Positions 1 through 12,200 of a stretch of DNA of 64,000 nt are shown here, in pieces. The stretch covers positions 1,686,501 through 1,750,500 of the forward strand of contig CM072341.1 in assembly GCA_036874045.1 (NCBI GenBank). The letters are read 5' to 3'. Below the pieces are notes generated by a model. The model was given only the letters and a program-made list of their open reading frames with translations. It searched no databases and was not told where the DNA came from. Both the position numbers and the translations under genes were made by a program. This DNA comes from Cymodocea nodosa (Eukaryota > Streptophyta > Magnoliopsida > Alismatales > Cymodoceaceae). Each line of letters opens with the position of its first letter. The first letter of the stretch is position 1.

Positions 1-67
1 TCTTTATGTTGGTACTTTTGGTATGCTATCAAAGTGTCATGACCTTAATTGTCATTTTCCTTGACAG

Positions 68-1459
68 ATTTACTGGTCAGTTCATCTGTAGCTACAGCAC
101 CCTGCCTTTGTATGCATTGGTCACCCAGGTATCAATTATACAGTTAATTATGGATATTTATTTTCTATTAGATAAATTATTTAATGATTTGAAATGAACA
201 ATGAAGGGATATCTTGAGGTACATGGTACCAGTGATCCTTCCTTTTGATAAAAATAATGGGCCAGAAGTTACTTTGGTTATACTTAAACATGAATGCATT
301 TTTGAGAATGGTATGGCTTGGATTATGGCATGCTATCTCATCCTAATCTCTTATTATTTTCACTGTTTGGTTTAACCTTTTAAGATTTGGGTGTATCCTT
401 AAGTGACAAAGAAATGCATCAATTAGGAAAAAGAATTAATTAGTGTAGAAGGAATTAAAAGAAGTAGAGGGAGATCTAAAATTATTTGATTAGGAATTGC
501 AAGAAAAGATTTAAATTTATATAATTTAATAAAAAAATTGACTATAAATAGAAATACGTGAAAGAAAAAGATTCATGTGACCAACTTCATGTAGTAATAT
601 TGAGGTTTGAATTGTTGTTTTTAGTTTAACCTTTTAAGATAAGAAGTGCTTCAGGTGTCCAAAAGATTCTTGCAGCATGTAACTTTTGCTAAAAAAGATG
701 GTAGTCCAATTGCTGTTAAACATGCTAATCTAGAAATAAATTGGCTGGCAATGCATCTAGAGAACTCCACATCTCTTATAGCAGTTAAAGTTGAGGAAAA
801 CAATGAACCAATTGATACTAGAATCGATCACAGCAATTTTTCTTCCATTGCTTGTCTGTTGCCACATGAAGTAGCTTGCTTGGTCATGGTTTTTTTTAAT
901 GGAAAAATATTGAATTTTTGACAGGTCAGGAATACTGTCATGATCTATTCTTAATCATATTACCTCCTTTTTCGATGGGAATGGGCTCAAATTTAACTTT
1001 CAGAGTTCTGTGTCTATGTTCTGGAATCAGATGGGATCAAACTACAAAGCTGCCCTGATTCCTCAGAGAATCAGAGAAAAAATGCATGGATGGGGAAAGG
1101 AAGTAAGGAAGAAGAGGAAGCACCGACGCTCGACCGATGACTCAACCACCGTACACACAGAGACAAGTACAGTCTGTTCGATTGAAGGCGATGACCAAAC
1201 CATGTGCTTGGAAACATGCACGGTTTGTTCAATCGATGAAGACCAACAAATATTCCATGAACCTTCTGACAGTCATTACCTAGAAGTTGAGCTGCAGCCA
1301 ACTTCAACCAGCTTTATTGATGAGCATCACAACACAAATGAGAACTCCACACGAGCACTACTTCTGTCGTCATCCATGCCCTCCCCGCCTGTTCCCGCTC
1401 CATTCCAGCGCATTGGGATTTGCAGATCGTTTTCCATGCCCGCTTTTAAGAGAGGGTAA
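68..1459 (+). CDS. MLO-like protein, C-terminal two exons (partial)
   Basis: This is the 3' end of an MLO gene whose 5' part lies outside the window. Exons are 68-128 and 1031-1459 (TAA at 1457-1459), joined across a GT/AG intron. The first exon encodes the end of the seventh membrane helix region, with the family signature SYSTLPLYALVTQ. The second opens with MGSNYKAALIPQRIRE and HGWGK followed by a basic KKRK stretch, which is the position and composition of the MLO calmodulin-binding site. The remaining tail is acidic/serine-rich and ends SFSMPAFKRG. MLO proteins are plant seven-helix plasma-membrane proteins linked to powdery mildew susceptibility, root thigmomorphogenesis or pollen-tube reception, depending on clade; the QRIRE/HGWGK wording resembles the clade containing Arabidopsis MLO4/MLO11. 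The clade call is from memory. The intron carries a LINE insertion and an unexplained open frame. Confidence 0.93.
387..623 (+). mobile_element. 5'-truncated LINE 3' end with 17-bp target duplication
   Basis: A 237-bp insertion in the MLO intron. It is flanked by a perfect 17-bp direct repeat, gtttaaccttttaagat, at 370-386 and 624-640. On the + strand, frames interrupted by stops read KRSRGRSK, then RKDLNL, then KKIHVTNF. These match the C-terminus of plant LINE reverse-transcriptase proteins (GRGRPKKT, RKDL, IHVADPT). The end carries a short TTG-rich tail, as in this LINE group. 5' truncation, a simple tail and a long duplication fit target-primed reverse transcription. Long decayed and not coding. 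Confidence 0.85.
646..921 (+). other. Unexplained open frame inside the MLO intron
   Basis: A 91-codon uninterrupted frame lies directly after the LINE's right target duplication, within the intron. Its residues (for example FAKKDGSPIAVKHANLEINW, then HLENSTSLIAVKVEENN) look more protein-like than the surrounding AT-rich sequence. It matches no MLO segment: MLO reads continuously across the exon junction. I do not recognise the family. It could be a captured gene fragment, part of an unknown element, or chance. It starts just after a cag/gt-like boundary (648-652), but no expressed exon can be claimed. Confidence 0.3.
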
Positions 1460-2730
1460 TCTGTGAAGGCCTGGAAAGTACAGTACTTTTGTTGGCTTTT
1501 TGTCCAACACTTTGGGGGGGGAAGGAAAAATGCTTGTACACCACTTGCTTTACTTAGATTCCTCTCTGCACTAGGATTATCTGCCAACCTCAATTGTAGA
1601 ACTAATGCTTTGATACAAATTCTAGGAAGCAGATGCATTGGTGTAGATGAAAAGCAGTACTTTCAGACCTGGTAAGGTATAAACAAATCTAGAGCAACGA
1701 AACGACATATGGGTCTTTGACAAAAGTTAGCAGGTGCTTGGAGATTCCTATGTTTGATAAATGCTTTACCCATCTACTACTCATCTCAAATTTCAAAGGC
1801 AGGACATATTTGTAGAATGATTCTGTATATTCTTATTTGCAGATAATGGCAGTATTTTTACTTGCTTGGAATTTAGGATTCTTTCATTTACAATGAAGTA
1901 AAAGACTTTTTAGGTTATTTGGTTGTTATTGTCTTAGTGGAATGATTTTATCTTATCAAGCCAATTTTATTGAACATGGATTGATTTTCTTGAACTACCC
2001 ATGTTTACTCTTTAGATCCTAAAGGTGGAAAGAGTATTCCATGCGATTGATCTCACATAATGAAATTATAACTTAAATTGTTGTAGTAGTATTAGTATTT
2101 CGTAATTACTAATTACAAAATACTAGACGTTTAAACCATAGTAGAACCAAAATTGGATTATTAGATTACATTGATTTTTTTAATAATAATAAGTTTTACA
2201 TTAGGTCAAAATTTAAAATTCAATAAAAACTACAAATGCCATTTTATTAAGTTACCCAACAAGTCAAAGTAAGGAAAGGGGAAATTGAGAGTATCTTATG
2301 TGTCATTGCAATAAATTGAATGGAAATAAAGACATCTTTTACAATAAATTTGAGAATATCTCTTTGATATTTACTAATGTTTTAAATCTTACTTATTTTT
2401 AGTTAGTTAATCCTGTTCAAGGTACTAATGCTAGACATTATTAATGAAAATCAATTTAAATGAGATCTTCATACAAATGTAAAAAAATTGGTGGGATTAA
2501 ACCAAGAGATGGGTGAATGCTTTGGAAGAGAAGTATAATTAATTATTCTACCTCTGCTTTAAAATTTTCTCTTTTCATAAATAACAGACGACAGAAGGGT
2601 CAAAGATTTTACGAAGGATTGTTTTGATCGATTTTTTAAGAAAGGTAGATTTTGCACAAAAAATATTTTTATTTATCTAAAAAAACCGTTGTCAACTTTC
2701 CCGTTTTATTTCATTTCTATTATTATTTTT
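1460..2730. other. MLO 3' UTR and AT-rich spacer
   Basis: The first 400 bases are probably MLO 3' untranslated sequence. The rest is AT-rich spacer before the MITE-like copy at 2731. I see no gene, RNA or clear repeat here. Confidence 0.6.
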
Positions 2731-3190
2731 AGATGTTTGTGTATTAAATGATTTTCTTTTATTTTCTGTTATTTTTCTTTGATATATAAGATTTTTTTTT
2801 TGACATTTTGATCTTTAAAATTGATGAAAAATAAAATATAAATTATCACAGAATATATTAATAATTTTAATATAAAAATTATTTATCTTTAGTAGATGAG
2901 AATTGATATTATGAGATATATGAAATATATTTTATGTTGTAATAATTATCATAAATGACTATCTTATATTATCTATAATAAATTTTGTTATTCTTTATTT
3001 TACAGATAAATATAAAAAATATTTAATTTATTAAATTTAATATTTTTATTTTATAAATAAATATATATACTTTATAATTTTTTATTATTTCCTATTTTAT
3101 GTATAAATATATATATTTTTTTAAATTTTATTATTTTTTATTCTATACATAAATATTTTAATTTTTTACTAATTGTTCGTTAGTTATTTT
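2731..3190 (+). mobile_element. MITE-like element, family A, copy 1
   Basis: A 460-bp AT-rich element starting near atgtttgtgta. Its interior (around 2800-3040: tgaaaaataaaatataaatt, then tagtagatgagaattgatat, then cagataaatataaaaaatat) matches the copy at 49782-50357 base for base over long stretches, and the reverse complement of 51358-51887. No coding capacity. The right terminal repeat is eroded. The other copies have inverted ends reading GGATGTTTGTGTA and a possible TTA duplication, suggesting a PIF/Harbinger (Tourist-like) MITE. Classification is inference. Confidence 0.65.
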
Positions 3191-3280
3191 TCTTACCTCA
3201 TTGATTCTGACTTTATTTTCGAATTTATTTAATATTTATCTAATCGGATAAGACGAGGAACGTCACTGCCACGCCTCGGG

Positions 3281-3288
3281 TATAAAAA
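3281..3288 (+). promoter_or_regulatory. Probable TATA box of the zinc-finger gene
   Basis: TATAAAAA follows a GC-richer stretch and precedes a CT-rich leader. Transcription starting near 3310 would give a leader of about 550 nt before the ATG at 3859, possibly with an intron. Confidence 0.5.
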
Positions 3289-3858
3289 AAAAAAGATTCG
3301 ACCCGTCTCGGTATCTTCTCGAAGACATCTTTTCTTGTCTTCTCGCCCCCAAACTTCTCCCGTTCGAAACCCCGCCATTTTCTCACCGGGTGAAGAATTC
3401 GAGCAGAGATGGCGATCGGAATGTCGAACTATTCCGCGGATCTCGCTCTGTCTCCTGCTCAGAGGTTGGATTCTGGAAGGAAGCGTTGCGCTTGCCCCCC
3501 TCGGCCTGTTTGTACGTGTCCGCGCGTCGTCCGGCGAAATTAGGGTTTCCTTCTGCTTCCCTTCGCTTGTCTCGTTCGTTCTCGTGTGCTTGTGTTTGAG
3601 CTTATTTCTGATGGTAGTTGTTGGACTGTTGCGATTTTCCGAATTGGGAATCGCGCTTTGTTTTTGATGGATAGGTGGTGATACGAATGCTTTGCTGTGT
3701 TCGGAAATCTTGTTGCGTCCATCTTGCGAGGGCATAGGGGTGGAGTTGGAAGATATTAGAGTTCATTGGGTTCGGCCTCTTTGTTTTTGGAGGTTTTTGT
3801 TTGTTACTTATGCTGGCTTTGAGTTTGGGTTTCGGAGTGTGTAGTTCTGTGGTTTGAG

Positions 3859-6242
3859 ATGACTGGAAGGGAGTTAGCAGTCAGGAATGGAATTTTCGAT
3901 CTGCGGATGGAGTCCGCGAGGGCGAAATTAAGGGATGTTTGGAACAAAGGGCATCTGTGCGTGGAGCTGAGAGACGTGCCCAAAGGAAAGACTGGTAAGA
4001 GAATAATATTCTTCTGCACGCTGTGCCTCTGCAGGTGTTTCAGTGATGATGTGCTGGATGCTCATCTCCAAGGCAATCTTCATAGGAGGAGGAGTGAGTT
4101 TGCCAAGTCTACTCTTTTTGTCGGTGTTCCGTGGCCCTTCAACGATGGGCTCCTCTTTTTCTTTCAACATCCCGCAAAGGTGGAGGAACTGTTGCACCCT
4201 AAAGTGACTTGCATCCCTGGTTCGGCTAGTGGTGGCTTGGAAGTGGTAGCTTCAGAAGTGGCTTGTATCACTGGTCCTGGAGGTGACCTTGAAGTGGTTT
4301 CGGACGGCCCAAAATTTGCAGATAACAGGATTGTTGTGAGCGGGAATGACCATGCTATGCCCTTGAGTTCTAACGACAAAAGTGCTAATAACAACAATAT
4401 TCAGATGATTTCCGGTGTTCTTATTGACGGACAAGTTTCTGATCTGGAGATAAACCTTATGGGAATAGGGTGCATTTCTGCTAGACTTTTTCGAAATGAT
4501 GAAGCTGGTGATAAGATTGGAAGGATCTGGTGTGCTTGGCTCGGTGAAGAGGACATCGCTCACCAAGAGATCTTGTCAACAGTTCCCAATTGTGACGTTG
4601 CTATAGTTATTTTCTCCTATGCATGTGATTTAGGAAGGAAGAGAACAATCTACGAATCAAATCTACTTACACAAACCGATTCTTACTTGGATTATGAAGA
4701 TGTTGTTGGCCCAAGTAAGAGAAGAAAGTGTTCTTCAGACCCTGAAGATATCGGATGTTTGACAGAATGTGATTCCTCGAGTGAAGATGGTCCTAATTCC
4801 AATGGTATTGTGGTTGAGGCAGAAGTGTCGAAAGATTTCAGTGCATGTCATGCTCCGAAGCTCATTTCCACGAAGGCTGCTAGGCAAGAGTTGAGAAGGT
4901 GGAAACGCCTGACAGCGGAAAAAACCTGCGACTTATGTCAGCATCCCATGCTTCCTGGTAAGGATGCAGCCACCCTGCTCAACGTCAAGACTGGAAACCT
5001 TTTCTGCAGTAGCAGAAATTCGAATGGGGTAACAAAAAGTCCACGAGAATTTTATTCTGTAGCATTCTAATTTACATTCAGCATCTGTTGTTTATAAATC
5101 TCAATGTCATCTCGATGTGCAGGCATTCCATACGTTTCATATCTCATGTCTGATGCACTGGATCCTTGTTTGTGAGTCTGAATTACAAAGTGGCAACGCA
5201 GTGAAAGCAAGAAGACCCCGAGGGCGGAAGGGAAAAAATGCGAGAAATGCTATAAAAAAGCACATATCATCAATACTTTGTCCGGAATGCCAAGGAACTG
5301 GTATAGTTGTTAACCAAGGGCAGCTGGAGAGCCCCACCATATCTCTTGAAAAGGTTAGTATGTGCTACTTTCATCGAGTATGCCTTTTAAATTTCAACTT
5401 TATCAGGCTTTTAAGAAAAACCAAATTCCCAAAACGGAACCAGGATTTCAGACTTTTGATCTGAACACATAGGAAGATGACATTCCCAAAGCAGGATTAG
5501 ACAACGGAAGAAGCCAAACGCGCCACCTGGATATATAACCTTGTAGAATACTCAGAAGGAAATTTTCCCTCATTAAGGATAGCAATTGGATCTCAAATAT
5601 GTACAGCAAATGAGAAGTATTAATTCGGCAGGACAAAAATATGATAATTAGGTATGATTATAAGAATGCCTTTTTGACTTTTTTTTCCAAGTGGTCCCTG
5701 TTCAACAAAAAAAAAAACATCATAATGCCAAAAACCATCAGTATTTTGGTCAATCAAAAACCATATTGTTAGTTATGTTGACAAATTGTACTCAATCGAA
5801 AACAAGGAACAAATACCTAGATGGAAAATAAGATTTTCAAAGGAAAGCACTCCTTTTTCCATTCCTCATATGGCATCTGCCCGATTAATTTTATATTGAA
5901 CATAATAATTAGTAGGAAATCGGATCCTAATTCCTGGTAATAAACGTCTGGTGCTTTTCATTTTTGGAAAAAAAACTGTTTCAGATGTTCAAGTGCAAAC
6001 TGAAGGCACGAGAATCCCACCGGAACTGGTCGAAGGATCACGAGACACTGGAAAAATCATCAACCGGTCTTCGATTTTGCCCTAAAGAGCCACTAGAGGT
6101 TTCATCCTTCAAATTATATTTGTTTTGTATTTACATCCAATCACCATCGGGCTCAACTTAATTCAACTATTGCCTTCTGTTTTTGTTGTAGGACAATGTA
6201 CTACCTATGAAGCTGCTGAAATTTTACAGAGCTGAAACTTAA
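3859..6242 (+). CDS. C2H2/RING-like zinc-finger protein, function unknown
   Basis: Four exons (3859-5028, 5123-5353, 5985-6098, 6192-6242) join in phase 0 to give 521 residues. The N-terminus is MTGRELAVRNG. A U1-like C2H2 finger lies at C53-x2-C56-x12-H69-x5-H75. The middle has acidic/serine-rich stretches and a basic KRRK. Towards the C-terminus a CDLC pair (C357, C360), H393/H396-x-C399 and CPEC (C443, C446) form a RING- or PHD-like zinc site, split between exons 1 and 2. A basic segment (RRPRGRKGK, about 421-429) could be a nuclear signal. The protein ends LLKFYRAET. It resembles an uncharacterised plant zinc-finger family with conserved ends, but I cannot name it. Nuclear location and nucleic-acid or ubiquitin-related roles are inference. 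No disruption is seen, and a TATA box lies upstream at 3281. Confidence 0.85.
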
Positions 6243-7303
6243 GGCTAGTTAATGCCACAGTTTGAAGATGTACATGACCGTAGATTTACTTGTGTATATA
6301 CCTGATCTTGACAATATCCATCCATAACTGATAATTGTTTGGTAACAAAATTCTGATCAACATTGGGTAATGCGGGTGAGTTTCTCTTTTAATCAATGGA
6401 CACTAAAATTCAACCTTGGGCAATATTCACTATCATTATAAAAAAATGATAATGCAAATCGGTTGTTTTCCGTTACCAGAATTATAATTGTCATTTTTAT
6501 CATATAATAGAAAAGCACCCATTTTCTGCGGCCTCTATTTTTCAATCCCCGTAGAAGAAATGGAACACAAGCGTACCTCATTGCCTCTGGTTAAAGTCCA
6601 ATTTTGCGACGTTACATCGAACACCTCAAAAGCTACGGCAAGACACATATGCGATAAGTCGCATCGAGAGAAATAAAGTGACGACAATGTAGGCACAATG
6701 TATGGTCGATCATACGTAATTATGTTAAATTATATATTTTTTATATACTAATTTTAGAATTTGACATATCAAATTTAAAAGTTCATAAGCAAATTGTTAT
6801 ATTATTTTTAAAATAATATATTACATTTAATACAAACAGTAAGATCAATCGATATATTAAAATCAATATAGAAAAATTTTATAAATATTTTTAATATACT
6901 ATTTTTATAAATAATATACTAATTTTTTTAAAAATAAAATCATACCGTACCCAGCCATGTGTTGAAATTAAAACATTTGAAAATGGCTCAATCCATCGAA
7001 CGACCTACACAACCTAAAAAACGGTGCCAGACTGATTAACACGATTAAATCAACCCAATTGACATCTCAATCAGCAATCCTCGTATCAAAAACACGACAA
7101 TCTACCGACCCGACGTCAATTCCAAGTCTTCAACTGAAATTATCAATTGTCCGCAACGCCAATCAATTGAAAAACAACAATCTATGCAGAAAACGATCCG
7201 CAAAACCAGCGAAAAAATAATATCGAACTAGTCTGGATGATTGGAAGAACGACTTATTTGCTAGTTCTGAAGCTTAACGTGCTGAAAAACGAAAGACACT
7301 CAC
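6243..7303. other. 3' UTR and spacer, possible intron of the orphan leader
   Basis: About 120 bases of 3' UTR are followed by AT-rich spacer. The 6950-7300 part reads on the - strand like the intron that follows a leader exon. No coding body is recognised on either strand. Confidence 0.5.
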
Positions 7304-7361
7304 CTTCCGGAATCCTACGCCTTGCACAACAAAAATGGCAGGTACTTCGGCACCCTGTGGT
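7304..7361 (-). other. Orphan spliced leader exon
   Basis: On the - strand this 58-base segment follows a good acceptor (pyrimidine-rich tract, ttggatttcag) and precedes a strong donor (ggaag/gtgagt). Upstream on the same strand lie a 5'-leader-like CT-rich stretch with AAACCCTAG (7682-7690) and a TATA box at 7717-7723. It has no ATG in sense. The downstream 1 kb, up to the zinc-finger gene's 3' end, contains no recognisable coding exon. It may be a truncated gene, a non-coding transcript or a pri-miRNA. An alternative + strand reading, a 35-codon frame from the ATG at 7335, has a good start context but no recognised family. Confidence 0.4.
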
Positions 7362-7716
7362 CTGAAATCCAACAGAAAGGAAAAAACAGAGGAAGAAAAA
7401 TCAAGAAACACACGAGATAGGACGAGAGAAAAGCATGACTAATGAAGAAGTGATGCTTGATTGTTGGATCTCAGTAGTCCACGGTTTCGTCACAACCCCG
7501 TCAGTGCCAAGGGCTGCTGCAGAAAGATAACGCAGAATCGAATCAATTTTACATCACCGATCCAACAACAAGCAACAGAAGAAGACTTCTTCGCACCGGA
7601 AGGGAGGAATGCGTGGGACAGAGATGGATGGATGGAAGGGGAAGCAGAAGGGGCGGAAAAGAAGGAGGCGACGCATATATGCCTAGGGTTTCTCGGGGGA
7701 AGGAGATGGATGGATG

Positions 7717-7723
7717 ATTTATA
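7717..7723 (-). promoter_or_regulatory. Probable TATA box of the orphan - strand transcript
   Basis: TATAAAT on the - strand. It is followed at suitable distance by CT-rich sequence and an AAACCCTAG telo-box-like motif, typical of plant leaders. No coding gene is found downstream. Confidence 0.45.
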
Positions 7724-7822
7724 AGGGACGTGAGATGCATCGATTCCTCCGAATGACGTCGGCGAACCCGACCCGAATTCGCAACTTCTCGTTCTCAAGG
7801 TGTGGGTGTGAAAGCTTTTTTT

Positions 7823-7844
7823 TCTCTCTCTCTCTCTCTCTCTA
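7823..7844. repeat. (TC)n microsatellite
   Basis: About ten TC units following a T run. Confidence 0.95.
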
Positions 7845-9247
7845 CGCACATTTACTATTATTAATTCAATTCTAACAATTTTTAAGTATTTATGTATTTG
7901 GTAAATATCAAAATTTAGGCATTTTCCAGATATAAAAGAATTTTCTCTTCTTTGCTTAAAAAATGGTAAAATTATGTTGAAATGTAACGTAGATTCTATT
8001 GCAATCTAACCTTATATATATTAAAACATAATCTAGTTTCTATTAAAATCTAATCTAAATCTATTGAATTGATATTTTATATGTGATAATTGCTTAGAAA
8101 AATTATTTAAGTATTTTTATATGCTAATCGTAACTTACTGATATAAAGTTTGATACACAGAAATGATGATAGAAAAGTTTTATCTAATTTTTAACATAAT
8201 ATTGATATAAACAGTATATTGATTAAAAAGAAACATGTCATCCCAGTTTAGCACAGCTCGATTGACGTCTTTAATGAATGAGTTTATTTATAATATTTTA
8301 ATATTTTGTGTATTTTTAATAGAAAAATTCAAATTCTCTCATTTGGTAAGTGTAGTTTGTTATCTGTGTCTTTGCAATGTTAAAAAATAAATAATATTAT
8401 ATAAATTTTAATTAAAACCAAAAATATGTATGTGCTGAAAGGAATACATATATAAGAATCGTTTGCTTAATTTTCTTATGACCGACTGCGAATCAATTTT
8501 TGATGTTATTATAACTAAACATGTAAGTAGTTTGATTTCATAACGATAATCGAAACTATAATCCCACTGCTTAAGATTAACCACATGAATCCTTTTATTT
8601 AAGCATTTCTAGATATTGAAAAATGTTTAATTAAATTATATAAATTTAAGTCTTTTCTTGTAATTCCAAATCAGATAATTTTAAGCCTACCACTACTTTT
8701 AAATGATCTGATTCAATTAACCCATACATATACAGTTCAGTCACGCGCACCCTCATCAATTCAATTACTAACCTATAAAAAAATTCCAACCTCAACTTGT
8801 TGAGCATCTCTTGAACATGGTGTGAATAAAATGCACAGTGAGAAATGGGAGTTAGCCCACACACCAAGTTTTTACAGAACAGAGGAGGAGAAAAGCCAGT
8901 AGTAAAAACTTATCCTCTCTTCCCCTGATCCACACAAACTGGCATCATGCGTGCAATTAGATATTATTTTGAAGAAAACTCTCTTCGTCAATGGACTACT
9001 TGTCAAACTACAAGGATTCGTTCTGTACAAAGAACACACAAAAGGTTTGTGGCAGATTAGTAATGAAGTACTACTTAAAAAAGTACAAGCCAGTCAAGAT
9101 GATCACCAGCCACACTGCCTTTGATTAACCATTGCTGCATTAGCTAATGGCATGATCAGATGGAAAACCAATTTGTTAATCCAGGAAGAACTAACTGTTC
9201 CTTCCCCTTGGGATCATGGTCAAGACATTCATAGAACAGCAACTGAT
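7845..9247. other. Spacer and CTL1 3' region
   Basis: AT-rich spacer with a LINE relic at 8553-8720. The last few hundred bases (about 8880-9247) are probably CTL1 3' UTR. No gene is recognised. Confidence 0.5.
8553..8720 (-). mobile_element. Decayed LINE 3'-end fragment
   Basis: The - strand carries the same LINE C-terminal region as 387-623 and 19068-19264. It has a gattcatgtggtt segment (IHV-x), an AAGA-AAAGACTTAAATTTA block (RKDLN) and a degenerate RGRPK region. Boundaries and duplication are not visible. An open frame at 8646-8867 (-) overlaps but is not the LINE frame throughout. Confidence 0.6.
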
Positions 9248-12200
9248 TCAGGCTTGGGTGAGTCTCTGTACCTCCCCTTGGCCATCAAGTGTTTCCATGA
9301 GAAGCGGAGGGGCGTACTGTGCAGTCCCCTGATGATCTTCAGCATCTTGGCAGAAGGAGAGGATGATGGTGTCAATCGACATCTCCACCACCGCAAAGAA
9401 TAGGGTGGCAACAATATATCCCAAAAGCCAAATCACCTGAATAGCAGCAAACACATATTGAAAGCTTAGGTAGAAGACATAAATGCAAGCATTCTTTTGT
9501 ACAATGAGGGGGTTTAGCAAGTCCGAATAAATAAAGTTAGGCCACCTGGAAGCTAAGGAAAAACAAATCTTATATACTACATGTGACCATAGGTGTATGC
9601 AGTAATAATACTTCTTCACAATATCAAGTGTTTTAACCTTTTTATTTTTTCTTATATATCAAAGTTCTTTCACACCAGAGCTTACACAGTTTGATTCTTT
9701 CAAAAGGAAATGTACCACAAATCAAAAGTATTTAGGAACTTTGCTTCTTGAAAATGTCTTTCACTAGTGTAAGAGTACAAATGACTGGGGCGTTTGTTAG
9801 AAAAAAAAAAATCTTACCAGAACAGGGAATAGAGGAGAGGAGATCTTGTTATGTGCAGATTTGTATTTGTGAGCATCCAACATGAGGAATGCAAATACTG
9901 CACAAAACAGGCTAACACATAATTTCCCAAGAAAGAGAATAACATCTCCAATAACATTTACTTTTCCTATTCGAAGAATGTTATTCATTATCAAACCCGT
10001 TGCTATTTCAGATGACTTGCAGAAGCTTTTGCCTGTTATAGCAATCTGTTACAAGGAAGCAGAGGTCAGCATTCATGAAAAAGGTTGAAGCAAGGATCAC
10101 ATGGTGTTAGTTTTTCTTGAATTTTCGCTATTTGTATCTGTAATAATCTGCAACTTAATTTTTCAGATTTGAGCAATAATGTCTTACCATGATATATGCA
10201 TTTCGATTAAAACATTTAATGGTCCATTCTATGAATCCAAGGCAACATCGAGAACAGAATGACATTGCTTGCCCAAGACAGCTTGTATGAGTGATGTCAG
10301 TGTTCTTTAACTTTCGACGTATTGACTCCAACACATAGCGCAATGACTCAACAAAAGAAACAACCAGAGAGCCAAGAGCCACCGAACCAAGGCTATAACG
10401 CATAAGCCGCTTCAGGGAGGAAAATACTGGGAGAAACGGAATCTCTTGCTGCATAGCAGATAATCAAACATTAAGCTACTAAGAGGTTAACAAAAAAATT
10501 TCATACATTGACGAAAAAAGACGACAATTATAAGTAAATAAATAAAAGTTCATCACATGCTACTACTTAATCGTACAAGTACAAAAAAGGAGTGGCTTGA
10601 ATTGCTTTCATGTAGCTAGGCACAGAAAAGCACAATAATTGCCTTATTATGTGGATCTTAAAAAAGAAGACCACTTGTTGGCAAATGACAACAATATCTG
10701 TCTTTCATTTCATGGGGGTAACATGATCTTTCTCTTATATTGTGTTGCATAGCAATTTGAAAAGGTTTCAGGCAAGCTGTGTTTTTGCATTTGCATCTAC
10801 ACCTTCAACATTTCTCAACAGGGCATAAATTTTGGTTTTGGGAAAGTCTACGGTATTCATGATGCCTCACAAAAAAGTTAGCTTTTTGGTAGCTACAAGT
10901 TTTTGCTTTTTATTTATTTCTTTATTTGAATCAATGATCAAGAGTCAAAGATTTTGATAACTAACAAAATTCTATGGTATTCTCAAGAGTACCATAGACA
11001 CAGCCTCAAATTTTTGGAAGTTATTCAACTAATTCAAATGATGAGAAACTTGGATAGTTGTTCCTGGCTTCCTGCTGGATTTCTTCCATTTAAAAGATCA
11101 TGAATAACTTCAAGGACTATGATGTTCTAACAATAAAAATTTTTGCAAAATTTCTAATCCCTAGTTAGTTTTAATTAATACTAAAAACATACTCCCAAAG
11201 CAATAATGTCCAAAACTGAGAAGCATGCCATCTTAATAAACTATATGTCCCAAAAAAACTCGATCACACTTACAGACATTTCACCACGGGCCCAGTAATA
11301 TGAAGCAACTGAGCCAGCAATCACAGTTGAAGAAGAGGCAATGATAAATTGGGTTGCCCAATAACATCCAAACAAATGAAAGAGAATTGCAAGAGTAATA
11401 TGAGCAGTGTGATGGAGACTGTAGCCACAGCAATTATCACAGTTTAGCTTGTTAGACTTCAAGTCATAAGAGCAACAGTTGGCATTGCAATCATTCTTAA
11501 TAATCTGTCCAGAGCTAAACAAGTGGAGGATGGCAGAAAACCAAAACATATAAAATATTAGAAGAATTGCATATGGCAGGACTGGAAATATTATAAGAGC
11601 CTGTACTTCACCAATAACTTTTGCAGCAACCTGATGCAGAAGCCAAAATAATATTGTTTAACAAAATCTAGGACAATGGCTTAGAGAATATCAACGACAA
11701 TATTTTGCATTTAAACCAAACACAAACAGGTACATAAATATCATGTGAAACATTTTAACCCAAATATATATAGTTCAGTAGACAATTAACCATGCTGGAT
11801 TAGAAGAGAAAATGAGAGCTATTTGTTATTAATAGGAGAGATTATATATGTAGAATTACAAGATAAATGGATATCTAACGACCTAATATCTAATACTCAT
11901 CAAGATTTTCAACAAATGTCAGTGTCAAACTTCAATCCTTTAAAAAACTGATGTGCTGGTCTTTGATAGAAACGTTGATTGAAGTTTAGGGAAAACATCA
12001 AAACTCACAACAATGGCCGAATATTATGAATTTGGGCCCAAAAATTTAGGATGAACTAAACTAATCAATAATACACATTTAAAAATAATTAATTTTAATT
12101 TTTAGACATTGATGACACTAAAAATACCATATGCTTTGTATTTTGAAGTATAATAAATTTTTTAAAGCACAACACAAGGCAACTCCAAAGACTTTTCCAA

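Noticed and set aside
1071-1638. - strand frames under the MLO last exon
   Set aside because: Antisense shadows of the MLO exon and its 3' UTR.
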